DNA of 20,430 nucleotides from Flavobacteriales bacterium (GTDB lineage Bacteria > Bacteroidota > Bacteroidia > Flavobacteriales > Weeksellaceae), in contig CAAGLV010000143.1 in the NCBI GenBank assembly GCA_900770875.1, forward strand, positions 1 through 20,430. Direction: 5' to 3'. This document shows positions 14,761-20,430 of this stretch, one piece after another (the first letter of the stretch is position 1; every line of letters begins with the position of its first letter). The notes beneath the pieces are model-generated. The model saw only the letters and a list, made by a program, of their open reading frames with translations, searched no databases and was not told where the DNA came from. The translations under genes and the position numbers were made by a program.

Positions 14761-16260
14761 TTAAAATGTAAAATTTAAATCGAATCTGAAACGATTAGCC
14801 GATCTTCTATAGGATGGATTCGTGGCATCTAAACCTTTAATCTCTTGTGTTATAAAATATCTTGCTCTCATTTGGATATATTTATTAAAACGATATCCAG
14901 CTACAAATTCAGGACCTTTAATATTTGTAGAAGCCCAACGTGCAAAATCATATTCAGCAAAATAATCCATTGCTGCATATTTTTCCATGTATAAATATGC
15001 TACAGAAGCAAAAATATTTTTTGGTACATTTAAATCTCCAGTAGAAATTGTACCAACAAATCCTTGTCTTTGTTTTGTGAAATTAGGGGCTGTATCATTT
15101 TTATATTCCGTTGGATTAGCAAAAGAGCTATTTCCATTGATATCATAAATTGTATGAGAAATAGGATTCTTTCTGTAATTCTTTAAGTTGTTATAATAAT
15201 CTGCCGTAAACGTTAAGTTACGTAAGTTTTTAAATGATACAGCAACTTGATTTGTCCAAATTGTGTAATCTGGTGCTAAATCGCCATCATGATATTTTAC
15301 TCCTGAGCTTGATTGTGCCAAATCGTTTACATATCGAGTAGGTAAATGATCGGCTTTAATTAATCCAGATTCAACTCTCCAATTTGTACTAGGAGTAGAT
15401 TGAGCAATTTTAAGAGATCCTCCATAAACTTTACCTTGGTCTTTTATCGCAGAATTATTACGATACATTTCTACAAAATAAGCCAATTTTGGAGTTAAAG
15501 ATACATTACCAATTTTGTAATCTGCTACAGCAGATATACCATCGTGCATTGGGATATCAAATAAAACACCCTTTTGATTGCTCCAAATTCTTCCTGCATC
15601 TTGTCTACCAACGCGAAGCTCGTATTTATCATATTTCCAGTTAAACCAAAGTTGATCTAAAATAATATTAAAACGTTCGTCTACATTTTCTCCAAATGTT
15701 ACAAAAGAATATTGCTTTTGCCCTGTTCTTAAACGAGCATGTACATCAATTGTATTGGTAAGTTTAGAGTCGATGTTTAAATAAAAATTCATACGTGTCC
15801 AAAAACGATTATGTAAATCTTTTACATCTCCTGTTTTTGGATTAATATCGTTCTGATTAAAATCTAATTCACCAGCTCTTAATAAAGCAGTTCCACTAAA
15901 TTTAATGCGATCGCCAATTAATTTTTTGTTTTCAGCTTTTACTTCTTCTGTAATATCAGCTTTAAGCGTAGCTCTTTCTTTGCTTAATTCTTTCTGAATT
16001 TCGATTTGCACTAATTGTTTAATGTAATCGGCCGAAATTATTGTAGAATCGATACTTGTATTATTGGCAATAAAATTTGCATCTGATGGATTAGGATTCG
16101 ATTGATTACTTAATGCTTTTTTAACTTCTTCTTGAATTAATTTTTTGATATACTCTGGGGTAATAGGAGTAGGCTCGGCCTCTTGCGAGTAAGCAAACTT
16201 TCCTAAAAAAAGTAAAACAAAAATGGATCTTTTTATAATATGTTTTAAAGGATAATACAT
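14761..16260 (-). CDS. Putative outer-membrane porin
   Basis: A 499-residue exported protein with a signal peptide (1-25, ending AYS) and a C-terminal part that looks like an outer-membrane beta-barrel. From about residue 118 on there are many alternating aromatic and polar strands (FSGTALLRAG, RFWTRMNFYLNI, YELRVGRQDAGRIW). The protein ends in FDLNFTF with a terminal Phe, the usual barrel assembly signal. It resembles the Bacteroidota 'putative porin' family. The mature N terminus is unusual: two similar amphipathic helices at 35-50 and 77-92, separated by an Asn/Ser-rich linker, then a charged helix up to about 116. These could form a periplasmic coiled coil. The gene diverges from dctA, which suggests but does not prove a role in organic acid uptake. 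The transported solute is unknown. Confidence 0.85.
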   Translation of the reverse strand: MYYPLKHIIKRSIFVLLFLGKFAYSQEAEPTPITPEYIKKLIQEEVKKALSNQSNPNPSDANFIANNTSIDSTIISADYIKQLVQIEIQKELSKERATLKADITEEVKAENKKLIGDRIKFSGTALLRAGELDFNQNDINPKTGDVKDLHNRFWTRMNFYLNIDSKLTNTIDVHARLRTGQKQYSFVTFGENVDERFNIILDQLWFNWKYDKYELRVGRQDAGRIWSNQKGVLFDIPMHDGISAVADYKIGNVSLTPKLAYFVEMYRNNSAIKDQGKVYGGSLKIAQSTPSTNWRVESGLIKADHLPTRYVNDLAQSSSGVKYHDGDLAPDYTIWTNQVAVSFKNLRNLTFTADYYNNLKNYRKNPISHTIYDINGNSSFANPTEYKNDTAPNFTKQRQGFVGTISTGDLNVPKNIFASVAYLYMEKYAAMDYFAEYDFARWASTNIKGPEFVAGYRFNKYIQMRARYFITQEIKGLDATNPSYRRSANRFRFDLNFTF

Positions 16261-16540
16261 TAATAATTTTGTTTTTATTATGTTTTATTTGATGGCAATA
16301 TTATAAAAAATAATCACAAAATATTAATAGTAAATATTTTATACGACAATAAAATACTTATATAGATTGTTGATTTTTATGCGTTTTAACTCTGATTTTA
16401 TTTTAATAATATCAACCAATTGTAAACTGTAAAAAGTAGATTACAAATACTAATCCTATTATTAATGTTTTGTATATAATTAGTTAAAAGCAGATTTAAT
16501 TTAACTTTTGTAATCGATATTTAACTTTATTTAACAAATC

Positions 16541-16563
16541 AATAAATCTAAAGATGATTTATT
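16541..16563. repeat. Inverted repeat upstream of dctA
   Basis: AATAAATC at 16541-16548 and GATTTATT at 16556-16563 are perfect inverted copies separated by seven bases. Dyads of this size are expected occasionally by chance in such AT-rich DNA. It may be a regulator site in the porin/dctA divergent region. Confidence 0.3.
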
Positions 16564-16733
16564 ATCATTTGTATACCTATGGTTGTTAAAATGAGGAATG
16601 AATTTATTTTTTATATAATAGATATTTTTTATAGTATTAATTAATTTGTTTTATTGTTAATATTCATACCAGTTTTTAGTATATTTATGTAAATGCTTCT
16701 TTAGAAGATATGTTTATAGGAATGATTTTTTAA

Positions 16734-16750
16734 TGATTTAGGATAAATCA
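16734..16750. repeat. Compact 17-base dyad upstream of dctA
   Basis: TGATTTA (16734-16740) and TAAATCA (16744-16750) form a perfect dyad around GGA, 142 bases before the dctA start. The short centre is more like a dimeric protein-binding site than a terminator, and no T-run follows. The half-site TGATTTA shares GATTTA with one arm of the dyad at 16541-16563. Its role as an operator is inference. Confidence 0.3.
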
Positions 16751-16892
16751 GAATTTTGATTATGATTAAAAATGCACATTTAATTAATGTCGTTAATGAT
16801 TTTTTATGGTGTATATTTAGGCACATTATAAATAATATATATGTTTATAATTGCTTATTATAGTTGTTGTAAAATATAATTAAATTAACAAT

Positions 16893-18146
16893 ATGAAAAA
16901 AATAATCAAATCTCTTTACTTTCAGGTTATAGTCGGAATTTTAATAGGTGTTCTGTTAGGAGTCTTTTACCCCGATTTTGCAATTAAATTAAAACCATTA
17001 GGCGACGGTTTTATAAAATTGATTAAAATGGTTATTGCGCCATTAATTTTTAGTTCTATCGTTATTGGTATTGCAGGAATGCAAGACACTAAAAAAGTAG
17101 GTAAAATTGGACTAAGCTCCATCATCTATTTCGAGATTATGACATCAGTTGCTTTGGTGATTGGATTAATTTTTGTGAATTGGATTCAGCCCGGAACCGG
17201 AATGAATATCGATCCATCAACTTTAGATACAACAGCTGTTTCGGGATACATTAAACAATCCGAACAACCACATTCTACTTTAGATTGGATTATAAGCATT
17301 ATTCCCGAAAATGTTATTGCATCTATTGCATCAGATAATTTATTACAAGCCTTAGTTTTCGCCATTTTATTTGGAATTGCTATGACGAAAATTGGGCCAA
17401 GCAAATCTAAACCCGTTTTAACTGTATTACAATCTTTTTTAGATGGATTATTTGCAATCATAAAAATGATTATGTACTTAGCGCCAATTGGTGCGATGGG
17501 AGCAATGGGATTTACAATCGGAAAATATGGTGTAGAAGCTTTATCGTCTTTAGGATTATTAATGATTAGTTTCTATTTAACATGTTTCTTCTTTATAATT
17601 GTTGTAATTGGTGCGGTATTGTATTTTTATGTTAACGTAAATATTTTTAAATTATTAAGATATATAAAAGAAGAGTTACTAATTGTTTTAGGAACTTCTT
17701 CTTCAGAATCTGCTTTACCAGGGGTAATGGAAAAGTTAGAAAATGCAGGTTGCTCTAAACCAATTGTTGGTTTAGTTATTCCAACAGGATATTCGTTTAA
17801 TTTAGATGGTACATGTATTTACTTAACAATGGCCGCCGTATTTATATCGCAAGCCTTAAATATGCATTTATCTTTAGAACAAGAAATATCACTTTTATTG
17901 GTTTTATTAATTACATCTAAAGGAGCAGCGGGTGTTACCGGAAGTGGTTTTGTTACTTTAGCGGCAACTTTACCTGTTGTAGGGCATATGCCTGTAGAAG
18001 CGGTTGCTATCATCTTAGGAATCGATCGTTTTATGAGCGAAGCTCGTGCTATTACAAATATTATAGGGAATACAGCGGCTACTTTAGTTATCTCTAAATA
18101 CGAAAAAGGTTTAGACGAAACAGTATTAAAACAAGTACTTAAATAA
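16893..18146 (+). CDS. dctA: C4-dicarboxylate:cation symporter (DctA type)
   Basis: This 417-residue inner-membrane transporter belongs to the dicarboxylate/amino acid:cation symporter (DAACS) family, which drives uptake of succinate, fumarate and malate, or of glutamate and aspartate, with H+ or Na+. Hydrophobic segments run along the whole length. Family hallmarks are the serine-rich re-entrant loop TSSSESALP (268-276), GYSFNLDGT (299-307), the second hairpin near SKGAAGVTGSGF (342-353), and DRFMSEARAITNIIGN (378-393). The wording of the 268-325 stretch is closest to DctA, so C4-dicarboxylates are the more likely substrate, but glutamate/aspartate (GltP type) is possible. It diverges from a putative porin and ends in a strong terminator. 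The ATG follows an A-rich leader and gives a normal N terminus. Confidence 0.93.
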   Translation: MKKIIKSLYFQVIVGILIGVLLGVFYPDFAIKLKPLGDGFIKLIKMVIAPLIFSSIVIGIAGMQDTKKVGKIGLSSIIYFEIMTSVALVIGLIFVNWIQPGTGMNIDPSTLDTTAVSGYIKQSEQPHSTLDWIISIIPENVIASIASDNLLQALVFAILFGIAMTKIGPSKSKPVLTVLQSFLDGLFAIIKMIMYLAPIGAMGAMGFTIGKYGVEALSSLGLLMISFYLTCFFFIIVVIGAVLYFYVNVNIFKLLRYIKEELLIVLGTSSSESALPGVMEKLENAGCSKPIVGLVIPTGYSFNLDGTCIYLTMAAVFISQALNMHLSLEQEISLLLVLLITSKGAAGVTGSGFVTLAATLPVVGHMPVEAVAIILGIDRFMSEARAITNIIGNTAATLVISKYEKGLDETVLKQVLK

Positions 18147-18164
18147 TTATCTTTTATATAACAT

Positions 18165-18191
18165 AAAATCCAGCTTTTGCTGGATTTTTTT
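18165..18191 (+). terminator. Intrinsic terminator after dctA
   Basis: AAAATCCAGC (18165-18174) and GCTGGATTTT (18179-18188) form a 10-pair stem with a TTTT loop, and the T-run continues to 18191. It starts 18 bases after the dctA stop codon and separates dctA from the GLPGLI genes that follow. Confidence 0.9.
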
Positions 18192-18277
18192 ATTTTCTAA
18201 TTTTAAATAAATATGAAATAATCTCTTTAACTTACTTGATATTATACCTAAATAGAAAAATAGATTAGTTTCTTTGG

Positions 18278-18293
18278 TTATTTATTTATTTAT
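18278..18293 (+). repeat. Short TTTA tandem repeat upstream of GLPGLI copy 2
   Basis: About four units of TTTA run from 18278 to 18293, roughly 30 bases before the start codon at 18324. TTTG lies just before the run (18273-18276) and another closes it (18293-18296). The run could be chance low complexity in AT-rich DNA. Confidence 0.5.
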
Positions 18294-18323
18294 TTGAGAA
18301 ATTTTATAACACTTAATTTAGAT

Positions 18324-19061
18324 ATGAAAAATGCACTTAATATTTTATGCTTATGCCTTTCAGTATTTGTATTTGCTCAAGAAAAAGTGGTAGTTGAATA
18401 CGAATTTTATAACGTATTTGATTTATCAAAGGAAACGAATCCAAAAATGCTTGAGATTCTTAAAAATAGCAACGAGAATAAAACGTATTACGAATTAGTA
18501 ACCTCAAACGAAGAATCGCAATATAAAAAGATCGACCGAATTGATAATTCGCAATCTAAAACTGGAATGATGATTTCTTTTGGTGGACCAGGACAAGATT
18601 TCTACAAGAATTTTAAAGAAAATATATCGTTAACTTTTATGGATTACAATGGTAAAAATTTAATTATAAAAGATTCATTAAAAGTTCAGCCTTGGAAAAT
18701 TCAAAAAGATAAATCAACTTATTTAGGTTACGATATTAAAAAGGCAACTTATACCGACAAAGATAATTTAGTATATACGGCTTGGTTTGCGCCTAAATTA
18801 GCCGTAAAAAACGGACCTGTAGAATTTGCAGGTTTACCAGGTTTAATTTTAAAATTAGAAATTGTAGATACAGACGAAAAAGGAGGAGAGAACAAACGTA
18901 TATACAATGCTACTGATGTAAAAATAGATCCGAAAGCTAAAATTACTCGTCCAACAAAAGGAAAAGTTATTTCGGAAGCCGAGTTCACTGAAATGATAAA
19001 AGAGGAAACTCGAAAGTTTGAAGAGATGTATAAGAATAAAGTAGAAACGAAAATAGATTAA
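18324..19061 (+). CDS. GLPGLI family secreted protein (copy 2)
   Basis: A 245-residue exported protein of the GLPGLI family, function unknown. An in-frame TTG lies 30 bases upstream (18294). The ATG at 18324 is preferred because it gives a standard signal peptide, MKNALNILCLCLSVFVFA (1-18), starting right at the N terminus. The mature protein opens with KVVVEYEF, the usual first strand. Motifs follow in order: IDNSQ (73-77), KDS (116-118), YLGYDIKKATY (133-143), AWFAP (153-157), Gly-Pro (164-165), GLPGLILKLEI (170-180), which carries the exact family name, and KGKVISEAEF (212-221). The C-terminal 30 residues are a charged helix. It is the first of three tandem copies, begins 132 bases after the dctA terminator, and is 48 bases from the next copy. 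Confidence 0.93.
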   Translation: MKNALNILCLCLSVFVFAQEKVVVEYEFYNVFDLSKETNPKMLEILKNSNENKTYYELVTSNEESQYKKIDRIDNSQSKTGMMISFGGPGQDFYKNFKENISLTFMDYNGKNLIIKDSLKVQPWKIQKDKSTYLGYDIKKATYTDKDNLVYTAWFAPKLAVKNGPVEFAGLPGLILKLEIVDTDEKGGENKRIYNATDVKIDPKAKITRPTKGKVISEAEFTEMIKEETRKFEEMYKNKVETKID

Positions 19062-19076
19062 AGAAATATTAATCAG

Positions 19077-19105
19077 TTTATGGGGTTGTTTTTATAATAT
19101 ATTTG
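19077..19105 (+). promoter_or_regulatory. Promoter-like element just before GLPGLI copy 3
   Basis: TATATTTG at 19098-19105 is a perfect TAnnTTTG match. TTTA at 19077-19080, one base off TTTG, lies 17 bases upstream. Only four bases separate the -7 box from the ATG at 19110, so a start site at the usual distance would fall at or beside the start codon and yield a leaderless mRNA. Otherwise the match is chance and this gene is read from upstream. Confidence 0.3.
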
Positions 19106-19109
19106 TTTT

Positions 19110-19832
19110 ATGAAGATTACTTTTACATATTTCTTTTTTTTGTTTTCAGTTTTACTGATTGCTCAAAATAAAATTTTAGTAGAATACAGTTATAGAAATG
19201 CGTTTGATACATCTAAAGTAAAAGACGAACATTTGCTAAATTTATATAAAAATTCGAATGATAAAACATTTTATTACAGACTACTTATTGATGGAAATGA
19301 AGCAGTTTTTGAAGATGTACAGCGTATAAATAATTCGCAAGAAACCGAAGAACCTGTAATTAGTGGTCCTTTGGGCAGAAGTTATACAAATTTGCAAACC
19401 AAAGAAATTTTGTACGAAGTAGAATATGCAGGTAAATATATTATTAAGGATTCGATTGATCAATTAAATTGGGTAATAGAACGCGAACGAGGTAAACATC
19501 TTGGTTTTGAAATTCGTAAAGCAACATATAAAAATGATGATTTGGAATATGAAGCTTGGTTTGTGCCGAGTATTCCTATAAAATTTGGTCCTCAGGGCTA
19601 TGGGAATTTACCTGGGTTAATTGTAAAATTTATGCATTATTTTAAGAATCAATACGGGACTCATCAACGATCATATGTTGCAGAGAACATTGCGTTGAAT
19701 GCAAAAATAAACGTACAAAAACCAATAAAAGGGAAAATTATTTCACAAAAAGATTTTAATAAAATTGTAGAAGAGCAAAATAAAAAATACTTAGAGCTTG
19801 AGGAAAATCAGGTTGAAACTAAACTAGATTAA
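19110..19832 (+). CDS. GLPGLI family secreted protein (copy 3)
   Basis: A 240-residue exported protein of the GLPGLI family, function unknown. The signal peptide spans about 1-18 (ending LIA before Gln), and the mature protein starts with KILVEYSYRNAFDTSK. This stretch aligns well with copy 2 (KVVVEYEFYNVFDLSK), so these two are close relatives. Family blocks are INNSQ (73-77), KDS (113-115), HLGFEIRKATY (130-140), AWFVP (149-153), Gly-Pro (160-161), NLPGLIVKF (166-174) and KGKIISQKDF (207-216). The ends of copies 2 and 3 are also alike (VETKID and VETKLD). It lies 48 bases after copy 2 and 25 bases before copy 4. There are no internal cysteines in the mature chain, so no disulfides are expected. 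Confidence 0.92.
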   Translation: MKITFTYFFFLFSVLLIAQNKILVEYSYRNAFDTSKVKDEHLLNLYKNSNDKTFYYRLLIDGNEAVFEDVQRINNSQETEEPVISGPLGRSYTNLQTKEILYEVEYAGKYIIKDSIDQLNWVIERERGKHLGFEIRKATYKNDDLEYEAWFVPSIPIKFGPQGYGNLPGLIVKFMHYFKNQYGTHQRSYVAENIALNAKINVQKPIKGKIISQKDFNKIVEEQNKKYLELEENQVETKLD

Positions 19833-19841
19833 TTAGTTTTG
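19813..19841 (+). promoter_or_regulatory. Promoter-like element before GLPGLI copy 4
   Basis: TTG at 19813-19815 and TAGTTTTG at 19834-19841, spaced by 18 bases, together make the best full match to the flavobacterial TTG-N17-23-TAnnTTTG pattern in the window. The -33 part lies inside the end of copy 3. The start site would be near 19847, leaving about 10 bases before the ATG at 19858. It suggests that the tandem genes are not just one operon. Confidence 0.45.
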
Positions 19842-19857
19842 GAGTTAATTTTTATTA

Positions 19858-20430
19858 ATGAAATTTAACTTACTTTTTTTACTACTTAATTTATCAACTT
19901 TACTTCTTGCACAAGAAAAGTTAGTGGTTACTTATCAATTTAATTATGCTTACGATACCACTGTATCTAAAGATCCAAAGCAACTTGCGATTTATAAAGC
20001 ATCCAATCAAAACACAGGAGAATATCTTTTAATTACAACAAAAGAAGAAGCTACATTTAAAACAATAGAAAAGTTAAACAATACGCAAAGTGTTTCTGAT
20101 ATAGAAAGTATTCCTGTTCCTAATTCTAATAATTATATTGATTTAAAAGATCATTATTCATTAGATCAAATAGATTTTAATGGAAAATTGTTTTTGATTA
20201 AAGATTCAATAACAACTTATCAGTGGATAATTCAACGAGATAAAGATCAGTTTTTAGGTTACGAAGTAAAAAAAGCTATTGCTAAGCGCGATAATGTAAC
20301 TTATGAAGCTTGGTATGCACCAAATCTACCATTTAAAGCAGGTCCAAATAATATTTTTGGTTTACCTGGAGTTATCTTAAAACTGACGATTATTTTAGAT
20401 CAAGATGATGGAGTGCATCAGCATATTTAT
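19858..20430 (+). CDS. GLPGLI family secreted protein (copy 4, cut by window end)
   Basis: The first 191 codons of a further GLPGLI family gene. The frame is open to the last base and the stop lies outside the window. It starts with a signal peptide MKFNLLFLLLNLSTLLLA (1-18), then the usual KLVVTYQFNYAYDT opening. Family blocks are present: LNNTQ (73-77, Thr in place of Ser), KDS (115-117), FLGYEVKKA (132-140), AWYAP (151-155), Gly-Pro (162-163) and GLPGVILKLTI (168-178). The C-terminal KGK-type block and charged helix seen in the other copies should lie in the missing 50 or so codons. It follows copy 3 by 25 bases and has its own promoter-like element. Function unknown, as for the whole family. 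Confidence 0.9.
   Translation, partial: MKFNLLFLLLNLSTLLLAQEKLVVTYQFNYAYDTTVSKDPKQLAIYKASNQNTGEYLLITTKEEATFKTIEKLNNTQSVSDIESIPVPNSNNYIDLKDHYSLDQIDFNGKLFLIKDSITTYQWIIQRDKDQFLGYEVKKAIAKRDNVTYEAWYAPNLPFKAGPNNIFGLPGVILKLTIILDQDDGVHQHIY

Larger units (their letters stand above)
16261..16892. other. Long non-coding region between porin gene and dctA
   Basis: These 632 bases, between diverging genes, are extremely AT-rich and hold no open frame with coding character in either direction. I see no tRNA or clear structured RNA. There are several small dyads: 16541-16563, 16696-16707 and 16734-16750. Promoter matches are only partial, such as TATATTTA at 16812-16819 and TATGTTTA at 16840-16847 on the plus strand. 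The length is far greater than any other gap in the window, which would suit complex regulation or a small RNA, but neither can be shown here. Confidence 0.6.

Noticed and set aside
16590..16650. Short open frame starting ATGAGGAATG in the porin/dctA gap
   Set aside because: It is only 17 codons long, made of Phe, Ile, Tyr and Asn as expected from random AT-rich sequence, with no conserved feature.
18294..18323. TTG start giving ten extra residues on GLPGLI copy 2
   Set aside because: The ATG at 18324 places the signal peptide right at the N terminus as in the other copies. The extra residues come from AT-rich leader DNA.
14000..20430. Possibility that the GLPGLI row is a toxin/immunity or polymorphic secretion system
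   Set aside because: All members share one fold-like pattern with signal peptides. No toxin domain, immunity-like partner, VgrG/PAAR or type IX C-terminal sorting domain is visible.

Overview
The window is AT-rich and almost fully coding. It looks like a chromosomal segment of a member of the Bacteroidota, most likely a flavobacterium of the Weeksellaceae type (Elizabethkingia, Empedobacter or Chryseobacterium relatives). Support comes from four GLPGLI-family secreted proteins, a PNGase F type II-like enzyme, DUF4290 and DUF349 proteins, a lysine 6-aminotransferase, and promoter-like elements of the TAnnTTTG type in place of a sigma70 -10 box. The genus is inferred. No rRNA, tRNA, CRISPR array, insertion sequence or phage gene was seen.

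Left part (62-7094, all minus strand): a tight seven-gene run transcribed DUF4290 - murA - DedA - aroE - DUF349 - ribD - yigZ. Gaps are 5 to 61 bases and there is one 8-base overlap. It mixes peptidoglycan (MurA), aromatic amino acid (AroE) and riboflavin (RibD) synthesis with membrane and housekeeping proteins. MurA carries Asp where fosfomycin-sensitive enzymes carry the reactive Cys. A promoter-like element lies before the DUF4290 gene and another before the DUF349 gene.

Middle part (7185-13092): a secreted PNGase F-like glycoamidase whose N-terminal domain resembles the GLPGLI family, followed by a divergent lysine-catabolic group. In that group a glutaryl-CoA dehydrogenase (minus) faces away from an ALDH7-type aminoadipate semialdehyde dehydrogenase and a lysine 6-aminotransferase (plus). 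The aminotransferase and ALDH7 enzyme would turn lysine into 2-aminoadipate. The acyl-CoA dehydrogenase acts further down the same route, at glutaryl-CoA. The enzymes between aminoadipate and glutaryl-CoA are not in this window.

Right part (13161-20430): a Cof-type HAD phosphatase, one GLPGLI protein, a putative outer-membrane porin (minus), a 632-base non-coding stretch, a DctA-type C4-dicarboxylate symporter, and a tandem row of three more GLPGLI genes, the last cut by the window end. The porin and DctA face away from each other and may form an outer/inner membrane uptake pair.

The main point for follow-up is the GLPGLI theme: four separate paralogues of unknown function, plus what looks like the same fold fused to a glycoprotein-deglycosylating enzyme a few kilobases away.
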